Below, piece by piece: positions 21,957 to 33,606 of a DNA stretch of 64,000 nt (position 1 is the stretch's first letter; every line of letters begins with the position of its first letter). The notes below the pieces were generated by a model. The model saw nothing but the letters and a program-made list of their open reading frames with translations, was not told where the DNA came from and did not search any database. Both the position numbers and the translations under genes were made by a program. Location: contig JAUZTG010000012.1 in NCBI GenBank assembly GCA_030734395.1, forward strand, positions 558,001 through 622,000. The letters run 5' to 3'. Source of the stretch: Sarocladium kiliense (taxonomy: Eukaryota > Ascomycota > Sordariomycetes > Hypocreales > Sarocladiaceae).

Positions 21957-23258
21957 GAGACTGATGAAAGGAGATGGAAAAGAGTTTACTCATGAGGGTG
22001 GAGGGGGGAGGTCTTCTCCCCTGTGGCTTTTGGGTGTTTGCGTGGTTCATACAAATGCCTTGCACCGGGGGATATAGTTCTCTGCGGACAGTGCGGCCGG
22101 TGCTTGTGAACTCCAAGTGGCGAACTTATCAAAGAAGTTAGTTTTTATTTCATGTATAGTGTAAATAGAACAATGTCCCTGACAGCAAATGGGATGAGAA
22201 TTATTTCACGGCATTTGTCTGCCAACTAGAGGCACAATTCTGAGCATGTCCAGCTTCTGCCATCGACTCCAAATAATAGCAGCTTCCTGTTTTTTTCTTC
22301 TTCTTTTTTTTTTCTTTTTCTGCATCATTTACAAAATTACGTGATATGCAACACAAGTTCCAATTACTAGTTGGTGCCTCTGCTACATTTCAGGAGTTTG
22401 GTGTCATCATTACGTAGGGATACTTCCGCGCCAGGCCAGCTGAAAGTAGCGTTTGTAGTCGTTCACACTATGGAAGTCATGCACTTTCAGACCTCAATCT
22501 CAATGTCTGGCGGCAAATGGCTCATTTCGTCAATGTGGGACGGATTCCGCAGAGTCGGTTCACATGGAGACTAGTTCTGATCAGCCCTACAGATTCCGTA
22601 AGGAGGCCGTAAGGAGGCAACGCCATTTTGGGGTTTCTCTGATTTGCTTATCTTAAGCTGAACGATAGGATCCCAGTAATTAGCTAGCTACTCGGTAGGG
22701 CGCCGAAGATCCACTACGGAGAGTCGCCGTCCATGGCATTTAGCCAGGGTGTGGCTCGGGTTCGGATCCTACCTCGCAAACATACGAGGCTATAAGAGCG
22801 GGGCCCGATTCAAGCATTTGACTCGAGCTAACAGTACGCCTCGTCGACGTCAGATAATATTGATCAGACTGGCTAGAGATGCGAGACAAGGCTTCGCCTC
22901 CGTATACCAGGGGCCCTCATCTTGAGCTCAACAATTCAGGGGTTAATGACGTAGAGCATCTACGGCGCCATGTCGACTTGGGCAAGTCCGTAGGGACGCC
23001 ACGCTTCAAGGACTTGTTCATTGCTGGAGTTCGCGGAGATTATCAATCTTACTTAATAGTAGAGTTTCCCTTGTTAGTACTGTGCCTTGATCTTACAAAC
23101 TCAATTCACCAGTTGCTATCGCTCCTCCCGTCTGTTGAAGTCCCTCCTCCTTCAGTTGCCAAAGCAAAACCCCCTTCTGTCTCGCTAGAGGTTTGTTTTA
23201 CAAAAGCAGTCTGAGAGTAGAGTGACAATAAATCATCTGCCTAGCCTTTGAGTCGACA
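21957..23258. other. Intergenic region, 1.3 kb, promoter of the glucosyltransferase-like gene
   Basis: Includes a T/CT-rich tract at 22287-22320, an AT-rich 3' flank of the RTA1-like gene, and a TATAAG element at 22791. A 111-codon frame at 22879-23214 has no recognisable features and probably lies in the leader of the gene at 23259. Confidence 0.5.
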
Positions 23259-26101
23259 ATGGACCATTCCATGGCTGGCAATGAGCCACCGAGCTATTCG
23301 GCTCTCTACGACGCTCTCGACAGCTCCCTCAGCTTCCAAGGTATGGGCGTTGGGATCTCCAACAAAGCGTGTATTGGTCTCGGTCTCGGCTAACGCAGCT
23401 TTTGTGAGCAGGTGATGGCCGGGTCGCTGTTGATGTCAACTCGAAACTTTATCGTACCTTGTCCATGGTTCCACGCCGCAAAACCTTGCCCACAGGGCCA
23501 GCTCCCGCGTATTCAGAACAGTACCAAACCCCAATACGCTTGAACATCGTAATTCAAGTGGTGGGAAGCCGGGGGGATGTCCAGCCATTTGTTGCTCTTG
23601 GATGCGAGCTGCTCAAACATGGTCATCGGGTGCGGCTCGCCACCCACGGCGTCTTTCGAGACTTCGCTCTCAAGGCCGGACTGGAATTCTTCGATATTGG
23701 CGGCGACCCGTCGGAGCTAATGGCCTATATGGTTAAGAACCCAGGGCTTATACCAAGCTCAAAGAGTCTCCGCGCTGGGGACATTCAAGCAAAGCAAAGG
23801 ATGATGGCCGAGATGCTACGTGGCTGCTGGGCTTCGTGCATTAGCCCGGATCCGGAGAGTAGGCAGCCATTCACGGCGGAGGCAATCATTGCTAATCCAC
23901 CATCCTTTGCGCATATTCATTGTTCTCAGGCGCTTGGTATTCCTGTGCACCTAATGTTCACTATGCCCTGGACGACCACCACCGAGTTCACCCATCCGTT
24001 GGCCAACTTCATCAACACCAACAAGCAATCACGAGCGACCACAAAAGAAACAGCGAATTACATGTCGTATCTCATTGTCGAATGGCTTACTTGGCAAGGG
24101 TCAGTCCACCTCAGTCCTCTTCAAGCACAAGTGCCTTAGGGGTCAGACAATCTCTAACTCATGGACTCCAGCTTGGGTGATGTTTTGAATACCTGGCGTG
24201 GTACACTGGGCCTCGAAGAGATTCCTTTCTCAGAGGGCCCGCTGCTGGCTGAGACATTGAAAGTTCCCTTCACTTACTGTTGGTCCCCGTCTCTGATACC
24301 GAAGCCCCAGGATTGGGGGAACCATATAGGTAAGTAAGCTTGCACAAAAGCACGAGCAGAATGCCCACAGGCTAATGACGGGTTGGAGATGTCTGCGGCT
24401 TCTTCTTCCGCGAGACACCACGATACTATCCCGAGCCTGAGCTAGACACGTTCCTCCGAAACGGTGATCGGCCGATTTACATTGGCTTCGGAAGCATTGT
24501 GATTGAAGACCCCTTCAGATTGACCCAGTTGATCTTGGAATCAGTCAAGGCGGCTGGCGTACGGGCCATCATATCCAAGGGTTGGAGCAATTTGGGCGCT
24601 GACTGCGATGCTGATCCTGACATATTGTTCCTGGGCGACTGTCCGCACGAATGGCTCTTTCAGCGCGTCTCAATCGTCATCCACCACGGCGGCGCGGGCA
24701 CAACAGCGTGCGGACTTCTCAACGGCAGACCTACGACAGTTGTTCCTTTCTTCGGCGAGTAGGTTAAGAAGCATACCCCTTTATGTATGAATGGAGAAAT
24801 AAGAAACTGATCCGTCCATGACAGCCAAAAATTCTGGGGAGATATGATAGCGGCAGCAGGCGCAGGCCCAGTTCCGATCCCTCACAAGAAGCTCGACGCC
24901 GAAAAGCTGACGGAAGCCATCCGGTTCTGCCTTAGCGGAGAAGCATTCTCTGCAGCATCGAGGATTGCTGAGCAAATGAGAAGTGAATCAGGAGTTCAGC
25001 GCGCAGTCGCAAGTTTCCATGCCAACTTGCCCCTTGGGACTATGCGCTGTGACATTCTACCTGAACGGCCAGCGGCATGGGTACTCAAGAAGAGACGCAG
25101 GGCTGTGAAGTTGTCCAAAGAAGCAGCTGGGACCTTGATCAAGGAGGGCCGGGTGGCTTGGAAGGATCTCAAGAGGTATATGTGCGATCATTGCTGTGCG
25201 TGAGATCCTCAGAACGGCTTACAAGACTGAAAGGTATGACACAAAAGTCACGTTCATTGACATGGAGCGCCTGGAACCCCTGACAGCAACTACGGCGTCC
25301 TTGATTACCATTAGTACCGAAGTGGTCGGGTCGGCAATAGACATTGTCGCCAAACCAATCCAGGCATACAATCAGCCAAAGACGGTGACGCCCAACCAAG
25401 ACCAGCTTCAGCAAGTCCATCAGGGCTCCGCAGCCCATGCAAGACCAGCGGCATTGATTCTTCCAGACGACATCCAGGAACGGGCCCAAGGAGCGGCCTC
25501 CCCTTTCAAGACAGCAGTGGCAGGATCTGCTGCAGGCTTCGGTGGTATGCTGAAGCACTTCACAAAAGGCATGCTCGACGCCCCACTGGCTGTAACAGAG
25601 GGCTTGCGCAACGCACCACGGATATATGGGGGCAAGGTGTACCAGCCAGGTCGGATTGATGACTGGAAATCAGGGGGTCTCGTTGCCAGCAAGAATATGG
25701 TCCACGGAATCGTCGAAGGTTTTGGGGGTCTTGTCGCATCACCTGTGAGAGGTGCATTGGCTGGAGGGCCGGTGGGACTAGTCAAAGGGTTTGGAGTTGG
25801 ATGCCTCAACATGGGGACCAAGGTCCCTTCCGGTCAGTGATGTGCTCTGCTCTGCCTTGAACTCATTCCTGGTTATCTTCTCTTCACCAGGTTTACTAAG
25901 ATATGATGTGTAGGTTTACTTGGTCTCATCTTCTATCCTGGGCAAGGTGTTTATAAGACCATATATACGGTCACGCATCGAAAGACGCGGAGCGCTGTAA
26001 AAGATGGCAGGCAAGTCGAAAGTGAGCGCTTGGCGGACCAGCAACCCAGGAAGACTAAGGGAGTCATCCTACAACGCTTCGAGTCTAAACTTGTTCGATA
26101 A
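23259..26101 (+). CDS. UDP-glucose:sterol glucosyltransferase-like protein
   Basis: Seven exons: 23259-23340, 23412-24099, 24172-24329, 24389-24758, 24825-25175, 25234-25832 and 25914-26101; introns 58-81 nt; 811 aa. The GT28-type N-lobe begins at ~71-86 (LNIVIQVVGSRGDVQPF). The nucleotide-sugar site is at ~394-433: DCPHEWLFQRVSIVIHHGG, then AGTT and PFFGDQKFWG. After ~550, a long extension (APLAVTEGLRNAPRIYGG, then GFGGLVASPVRGALAGG) resembles the VPS13/ATG2-like C-terminal segment found in many filamentous-fungal relatives. The GRAM and PH domains of yeast Atg26 are absent. Predicted activity is transfer of glucose from UDP-glucose to a sterol or other lipid; the true acceptor cannot be read. 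A nearer acceptor in the last intron (after 25890) would give a short alternative C-terminus ending at a TAG. Confidence 0.88.
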
Positions 26102-27450
26102 CGGTCAAGACAAGGCAAAGATGTAGCCCTCTGCAGAGTCAGGTCTATCAGTGCAGCGAGACTCGGGGTTGCCGCATGATCTATAGACTAAAGTACCATT
26201 TAGTCTACCACATTGACGGTTTTCACTCACCGCATGAAATGGGAGTTGTCGGCGTGACAAAGGGACCTAGTTCTTGATGCCAGCCTCACTAGGTCGCCAC
26301 AGCTCATAACAATTTATCCTTGCCCGCGCGCGCAACTGCTTGCCGGAACTGGCTCGGCAAAACAGATTTCGAAACATGTTGAGCCGGCAGGCAAATGGGA
26401 AGAAGTGCAACTAGGCTGTAGTTGGAGTCTTGATCAATTATTGACGTGTGCCGAGCCTGAAAGCGATAGAAGCGAGACTGGCATTTCTAGGATTAACATT
26501 AACCCCACGCTGGAGTTGATCGTGCAGTGCGCAACTCATCCAATGAGGCCCAGCTCCCTCTTTGTCCTGTTATCGTGTATAGTCGTTGAGTTCTCGACGC
26601 TGTAAGACGTGATGAACGTGCTACGGGACGCCGAGATGAGAGGTCAGGCCCAATGCAGGAGCATGAAATTCCTCAGCGAGATTCGAGCGGCCCAAAGGCG
26701 AGCCAGATGCCCTAGGATGTCGCTGGTTTCTCCGGCACGCACTTTGCTCCATGATAGGCTCCGGCCAAGGATCGAAGTTTACCAAACTCTCAGGTTTGGC
26801 ATCCTGCGTGACCATTGACCCCTAAAACTTGTACCGTTGGATCACCCATTTCGCAACGTTATCTAGGCATCATGACCACTTACATGCTATACTAAGCAGT
26901 GCGTCATAAAGTCGCATCTTCTCATCACCCAAAGGGCGCGGTGGATCCTGCTCCCTTCCGATCGTCAACTGGCCAAGCAGCGAATGTGCGAGTAACGTTA
27001 TTCTATACGCACACCAGCAGGGTGTCATTCCTAAGATAACGTCCGTCGTGCTGCATCTCGGTAAGGGCGTCTGGCTGGGGGTCAATCGAGGATGTACAGG
27101 TACTTTCAGCTCAGTCCCGGGAGTGCTGGAGCTTCTGGGTGTAAAAGACGCGCTCATGTTGTCATCCGTATATGCAGACCATCGTGATCGCCTTCCCCTA
27201 TGAGAACAAGAATGAACCCGTATATATGTCAGGAGGCCCTGTCTACCTCGGTCTATCGAATACCATCTAAGACGCCAGAGTCAATTTTCCACTTCTTCCA
27301 GAAAGTCTCAACTGTTTCTGCCATGCCTCCAAGCCCAATCCTAGGCCAGCTAGTGCAGCACACCAACGCAATGCCAGATCTCTTCATTATCCTAGAATGC
27401 ATCGCCAACCCTCAATTTTCCTCTTCGACAGAGCAATACAAAGAAAGCAT
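26102..27450. other. Intergenic region, 1.35 kb
   Basis: Lies between the tail ends of two convergent genes. Small frames (26405, 26609, 26870 minus, 27200) have no features. No gene supported. Confidence 0.5.
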
Positions 27451-28904
27451 CTAGTCGTGCCACGAGATGTAGAGCATGATGCCCGCACCAACAGCCACAG
27501 CAGCAAACTGCACTGCTGTCTTGCGCAGCTCCTCCATCTTCTTTGGGCCGGTCTCAAGGAGCTCGGGGATGACTGCAACAGTGCCAACGTAGAGGAAGGT
27601 ACCGGCGGTAAAGGGGAGAAGCATATCACCCCAGGTCTGTGAAAGTTAGTCAACTGACACTCAGCCTCCACATTATACCAGGAGGAAAACTCACCAGGCT
27701 CGTTCCCCAAAGGCCACCGTTCCTCGGCATGCCAGTCTCCGAGTCCTCCGCCCCCTTTCCACCAAACTCCTGTACCGCAATACCAATCAAGGTTCCCAAC
27801 AGGGCACCCAGAGCTGTCACGAACTGGGACATCATAGCTGCGCGCTTCGAGAAACCACTCTGAACAAGGAGCGCAAAATCACCGACCTCGTGGGGGATCT
27901 CGTGGAAGAAGACAGCAACGGTGGTGGTAGCACCGATGGTGGGGGAGGCGTAGAAGCTCGCAGACATTGCAAGACCATCGGTGATGTTGTGGGTGAAGTC
28001 GGCACTGTAAAACATAACATGGTCAGTTCTTCAAACTTCCTAAATGTCAATGGGTAGGGAAAGGGAACAAACATGAGGTTGAGGTAGCCTCCGAGCTTGA
28101 CACTTGGGTTCACCTCCTTCGCAGGCTCGGCAACAAGAGCCTTGCTCTCCTTGCCCTTCTTCTTCCTCGACTTGGCCTCCCCATTTCCAGTATCAACTCC
28201 GGAAGCCAAAGCCTTGACCTCGTCCGCATGACCGTGCGAATGTCCATGGCCGTGGTCATGCCCCGCACCGCCAGTCGCAATCCTCAAACCCTTATCCATA
28301 GCCACAAACACCATGAATCCAACCAGAATGCCCAATCCCAGGATAAGGTTCCTATTCGGCTCAACAAGCACGAGTCTGATCCTCGCCTCCTCATCCTCAC
28401 CAACGAAGATCTCGGGGAGGAGGTGGAAGAGTGTGTCGCCGAGGAGACCACCGACGGCGAAGGCGACCATGACGGAGAGAGATGCGGGGTCGATATCGGG
28501 CGGGCAGAGAGCGAGGAGAAAGTTCGGAGGACCGGAGATATAGAGGGTTGCGAGGAGGGCGTTCACGGCTGGGGAGCCGGGGAACAGAACAGCGAAGAGG
28601 CGGGTGGTGAGCGAAGACGGCGCAGCGGCGTGGTGAGCTGCCTTTGCGGCATTGAGGTCCTTGACGATATCGCACGTCTTCAACAATTGTCAGTCCAAGC
28701 TCATCGCCTTCCCCAGACTTATCAACCAGCATTGAATGAGGAAGAAAAAGAACTCACCTGCAGTTGCTCATCCAGCGCCTCGAGGCTCAAGTTATCAAGC
28801 GCAGCATACTTGCTGACAACCTGCGGCGCCGCAAGGGCAAGACCAGTGAAGATCATGAGTCCAGCGGCCGCAGCCAGCGCGTTCCGTCGCGAGATTAGAC
28901 CCAT
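27451..28904 (-). CDS. YKE4: ZIP-family zinc transporter, YKE4/SLC39A7 type
   Basis: Four exons: 28904-28758, 28677-28073, 28004-27695 and 27636-27451; introns 80, 68 and 58 nt; 415 aa. An N-terminal hydrophobic segment (LAAAAGLMIFTGLALA) acts as signal peptide or first anchor. The cytosolic loop is His-rich (HDHGHGHSHGH, residues ~165-185). The metal-transport helices carry HNITDG (256-261) and HEIPHEVGD (285-293), the hallmark pair of the LIV-1/KE4 branch. The last exon (TWGDMLLPFTAGTFLYVGTV) supplies the final membrane spans and ends ISWHD. Members move Zn2+ out of the ER/Golgi lumen into the cytosol. The His-rich loop and both signature helices are intact, so I expect an active transporter. 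Confidence 0.92.
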
Positions 28905-29882
28905 TGCTGCAGATATTTGCGAATTGGTCAAATGGGATGTGGTGGTTGAGGTCGGGGAAACGGTTGGGTTGGGATGGAGGAAGAGAGCTCTTGGGTTCAG
29001 CTCGCGTGCCACGCGCGGTATACCAGGGGTCATCGGGTGGAGGGGCCACCGTGGAGCTTTCCCCAGGTGCAGTGAATGTCGGGCTGAACTACCCTGGAAA
29101 CAGGTGATGCTGAGGAAAAGTGAGGTCTCTCTGCAGCTAGTGTCATAGTTTGCTCAATGTCAAGGCATCCATGGTAGGTGCGATGTTTTCAAGATGAGAA
29201 TAGAGTGCCTACAGCGTACTTGTCAGAGGTTGTGGCCCGTGTGTTCGTTGGTTCGTTCATTTGATCAACCGGAAGTAGCCGGTCCCAGGTTGCAGCGAAA
29301 CAATATGCCGACAACAATAGCCTATAGCGGCCCGAGAGCTGAGACCTCTATGCAACATCTACGGCAACAAAGTCAGATAATGAGCTACAGATGAGGTGTA
29401 AGGCGGGGCGCAACCGCGTCGAGCTGAGGGAACGCGAATATCTCGTACGTCAAGCACAAATAGGTTACATTGGATCCCAGCATCAACGAGTCACAGTAAG
29501 GCAGCAAGTTGTCAAACAAAGTCTATAGTGTATTCAAGGAGTGTAATCCAAACACAAGCTCTCATCTTCCACGCATACAAAAGCGCGAAGCTGGATATGT
29601 ACGTTTGTCCCGTCATCTGCTTCCCAAACTTCTCACCGAACCCTTGTACCGCGAACGCGTACAAATCACCGTCTAATGAAATAAACCCGGCGCCAAATGT
29701 TCGCGTATTTGCCAATGCCTCCATCGAAAGAGATATAAAGACACCCCTGGCCCTTCCGTCAGGAAAATGATGATTAAAACCAATGATAAACGGAAAAGAT
29801 CTTCTTGTGATTTGCGTAGATCGCGGGTTGGCGATAGTGGATCAACGACGGACCCCGTCACCGTTTAGCGATATGGGGGCGT
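28905..29882. other. Intergenic region, 1 kb
   Basis: Promoter of the ZIP gene at left; 3' flank of the glucanase gene at right. A 70-codon minus-strand frame at 29512-29724 lies within the likely glucanase 3' UTR and is not called. Confidence 0.5.
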
Positions 29883-31266
29883 TTACAGAGCGAAGAAGGT
29901 GAGGCCGAGAGCAACAACGACGGCACCGAAAGAGCCCTTGAGCTGGTTACCAGCGTCAGTAGGCACCTGAGAAGGCTCTGACTCAGAGCCACTGGTACCG
30001 GCGGCGGTGTTGTCGGCGTCAGAAGAGCTGTCGGAGCCAGAGTCAGAGCCGCTGTCGGTCTCGGTGGCAGAGGCGGCAGGGGAGGAAACAGTGGTCAGGC
30101 CAGAGGGAGAGGTAGCGGCATCTCCGGTGGCGGTCTCCTCAGCACCAGACTCAGAAGTGGTCTTGTTAGACTCCTTGTCGCTGTTGCCGCTCTTGGAGGT
30201 AGAGGTGGCCTCAGCCTCGGCGCTGCTGGATGAAGGCTTGGGCTTGACACCCTTGCAAGAGAGGTTGTACTTGGGCTTGAGGTCATCGCCGACAACACCG
30301 AAGCTAGGGGTGTCGTCGGTAATCGCGTTGTCAGAGTTGGAGTCCTGCAGAGTGTACCACCAGGTGTTGGTCTTGCCGAAGAGAGGGCAGCCGACCTCCT
30401 CCCAGTAAGTGCGAGCGTTCTTGGTGTTGGCAACGGCATCACCGCTCTTCTTGCCCTTGGTGGGGTAACCGGTCTCAGTGATCCAGACCTCAACACCACC
30501 AGCAGCACCCTCGGTGTTGGCCAGAGCGGCGTCGAAAAGACCCTTAGCCTCCTCGATGGAGTTGGGCTTGGTGTTCTCGAAGTAGGGGTAGGCGTCCATG
30601 CCAATCCAGTCAAGAGCCTCAATGACAGGCTTGTTGGTCTCGTTGACGAAGGCAGTCCAGGTGTCGACGTGGCCGAGAGGGGCATCCTTCAGGCAGGTGC
30701 CCTTGATGGTCTTGCGGACCTCCTGGATGTACTTGAGGATGACTTGGGGGCCGGCACCAGCAAACTCACCGGCCTCGATGCCGATGGGGGAGTCGCGGTA
30801 GAGATCCTCGGAACCGATAGAGATACCGGCGACGAGGCCATCGAGCTGGTCGCAGTACTGGTCGATGGTCTTCTGAAGAGCAGCAATCTCATTGTTGAAA
30901 GCCTCCTGGCCGGCGGAAGCCCAGAGACCGAAGAGGATGCTGGTCTTGGTCTTGATGGCGGCGGGAATGGCGGAGATGGGCTCGTTGTCGGTGTTACCTT
31001 GCTGTGAGAAGTGTCAGCGACTGTTACTACACCAGTCTTCACAGGCCAAGAGCTTCATGACTTACGATCATGGTGTACAGACGGGCGCTGCTGAAGGCTC
31101 CGTCGGTACCGGTGAGACCCTGAGCAGCCTTGAACATGCTCTCGAAATCGGACTCGACCCTGAGAGTGCCATCGGCGAAAGTAGCACCGTAGTTGAAACC
31201 CTGGAAAGCAGCGCTGGCGCCAGTGGCGGCGGCAGCGAGCCCGAGAATCTTAGCGGAGGAAGGCAT
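29883..31266 (-). CDS. eglC: GPI-anchored glucan endo-1,3-beta-glucosidase, GH17
   Basis: Two exons, 31266-31066 and 31001-29883, with a 64-nt intron (GTAAGT...CACAG, phase 0); 439 aa. A signal peptide (MPSSAKILGLAAAATGASA) precedes the GH17 (beta/alpha)8 barrel, which starts FQGFNYGATFADGT. The acid/base Glu is in GISIGSED (E132) and the nucleophile in WITETGYPT (E243). After ~310 comes a Ser/Thr/Glu/Asp-rich linker, heavily O-glycosylated in this family, and a hydrophobic end (GAVVVALGLTFFAL) for GPI attachment. Family members act on beta-1,3-glucan in the wall during growth and remodelling. Codon use is strongly biased (C-ending codons), suggesting high expression. Confidence 0.94.
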
Positions 31267-33606
31267 CTTTGTGTAGTGTTGCTGATGTTCTGAGATGCAA
31301 TCGGTCTATTCGGGTGATTTGTTGATTACACGAAGTTGTACAAGGAGACAAAGCAAGGAGAGGAATCTTCCACGAAGCGAGAGACGGGGAAGGTACTGTG
31401 AAGAGATTTGTTGGAATGGGAAAGAAAAAAGGGAACAACGAGTGTGGTGAGGAAAAAGTCAAAAAAGTCAAAGACCTGATCCGTGGAATGGGAAGAAGAG
31501 AGAGAGAGGAGAGGAGGAAACAAGCGCGAAAGCTGGATGGCCGCGAGTTGAGTTTGGAGGCGTCGAGGTTGCAGCGGGTACCTGACCGAAGTGCCTGGGG
31601 CGTGGCCTGAGGCATTCCCCGATCGCGCGAGAGAGAGACAGAATGGACTGAGGTACCTCCAAAGCGTGGCCGCTGGTTGGAGGATCTCGCTCCACTGGCA
31701 CCTGTGGCGAAAAGGGGTGGATGCCCATCGCATCCCGGTACCTGCAGTGGCGCTCAGCCGCCGTAGCGAATGCAGGTACCGGCTCCCAGTGAGTGCCAGT
31801 GCTGGGATTGGCGCTGCACTGCCTCGATCTCCTTTTGATGCCAGTGGAGTCCGGTCTTGCCAGAGATTAGGGATGGTACAGGGAAAGCCACTGGCAAGTG
31901 TCAATGCAAATGGATCAAAGAAGGGTTCTAAAATCCCAGAAAATAAGAGGCCGCCATGGCGATCAAGGGCAGTCTGTCTTTGACTTTGTCTGCCCCAATT
32001 TACAGCCTCTTGGTGCTCGGAAACGAGGCCTCATCGTGTCTGTGCAAGTACCTTTTGGGGATCGCGGATCGCTCCAAGGTCCACCCGCCATCAGGTCCTT
32101 GGAGGGGCTGACCTCCAGAGCCAGTGGACTTCATTCCCCCTAATACGAGGACTGGGCCACCGCGCGTCATGCATTACCTCGTGTTTGAAACATCATCAGG
32201 CACAGACAGCGAGCATTGTCCGAGCGAAATACGGGATTGATTCGATGCCAGCATGCCAGGTCAACTCATGCCTCCGATGAAGCGCCCCTAACAATCTCTC
32301 ATCCCAAGATCAACAAGGCTGTTCCTCTGTCGCTCTCTCCGCCGCCAAGTGTCCCACCAGTCTAGAAGCTTCACGGGGGTGGAATACGCGTCCGTCATCC
32401 TCCATCTTTCCCCCCCGGCGTCCGCCCCAGAACGACCAAAGTCTATTTTGGGTGCACTGGAATGCTGCTCATCGTTAGGCGGGTGTTCAAATTTTCAGTG
32501 GATGCAAAATGCCCGACCACAGGCCCTCAGGCGGCACCCTAGCTGCCGAGCGACTGTTCCCGGGCTCCCCTACTTGGCTATGGCGGGCTCGTTTGGTTTA
32601 GGTTCAGCGACTTGATGTGCCCCTTGCAGAGTTATGCAGCGTTTGCTTGTGTTGGCTGTGGCTGTTGGGTTGGAGACTCATCTTGCATTCCGGCCCTATG
32701 AGATGTGGGCAGCTGAATGACAACAGGAATTTCCCTAGCAGCAGGTTCAAGGCACAAGGCAGCAGGAGTTGTGCTTCCTTACGTAGTCTTTTGTCATTCA
32801 TACCTTACCACAATTTTGTCCTTTTCCTCAATCACATAACGTGCCTTTACTTCCTACGCACCACCCTCACATCCCACGCATATCAGAGCCGGGTGACAGA
32901 TCGTGGCTATGTGACGTCTGAGCGATCGAGCGTTGTGGGTGCCGCTGAATGTCCCTTGAGACCCAAAACATGACAGTCCAGGCACTGTATCAGGCTGAAT
33001 AGAAGTTGATTTTTAACGAAGATCGCTACGCATTTGGATCGACTTTCTCCTCTCTCACTCCGAACCACATTCCTGTCCTGCCATTGCTCAACTTCATGAG
33101 CCTCTTTGTGAACGTTGATCACGCCGCAAAGCGCTTGTCTCACCATAATGAACGTTCCGATCTCTTCTCTTGGCACCACGTGCTTCCATTGTCACCAAAT
33201 TGAGCATCACGTAGCCTCTCTTGCCCAAGATACAAACTCTATATGTCACATTTCGGCCGTGTGCGCAGCATAAATAACGTAGAAGAACGCTGATCATGGC
33301 ACGAAAATCGGAATCTCCTTGCCTCGGAGTAGCATCTGCTTCATTTTCGACCTATTCAGTTAGGACTGGTGATGCACGTTGCTTACTCCCCCGCCACGCT
33401 TGTTCACTTGGCGATGTTGGCTGCACTGCGATAGCGTCGTTTACAGAGCAGATATGAGCTTATCGCGCAAAATGAAAAATAATCGAGAAGGAAAACCGAG
33501 GTGTAGGTTCACATAGATCATTATCTCAACCCTTTAGATAAAGCTTGACTTACACATATGTCGTCGGGTACTTCGCTCTTCAACATCATCGCCGTTCACT
33601 TCCAAC
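31267..33606. other. Intergenic region, 2.3 kb, with GGTACC and CCAGTG element clusters
   Basis: No gene supported. The glucanase leader (31270-31550) is GA-rich on the plus strand. From 31570 to 32130 the promoter holds four GGTACC sites and many CCAGTG/CACTGG copies. 32600-33600 is unremarkable and contains the promoter of the gene at 33607. Confidence 0.5.

Noticed and set aside
22740..22775. tRNA T-arm-like GGGTTCGGATCC
   Set aside because: No acceptor stem or anticodon arm can be fitted around it.
22879..23214. 111-codon frame upstream of the glucosyltransferase-like gene
   Set aside because: No motifs; most likely leader sequence.
29512..29724. 70-codon minus-strand frame downstream of the glucanase
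   Set aside because: Looks somewhat protein-like but lies in the likely 3' UTR and has no recognised family.
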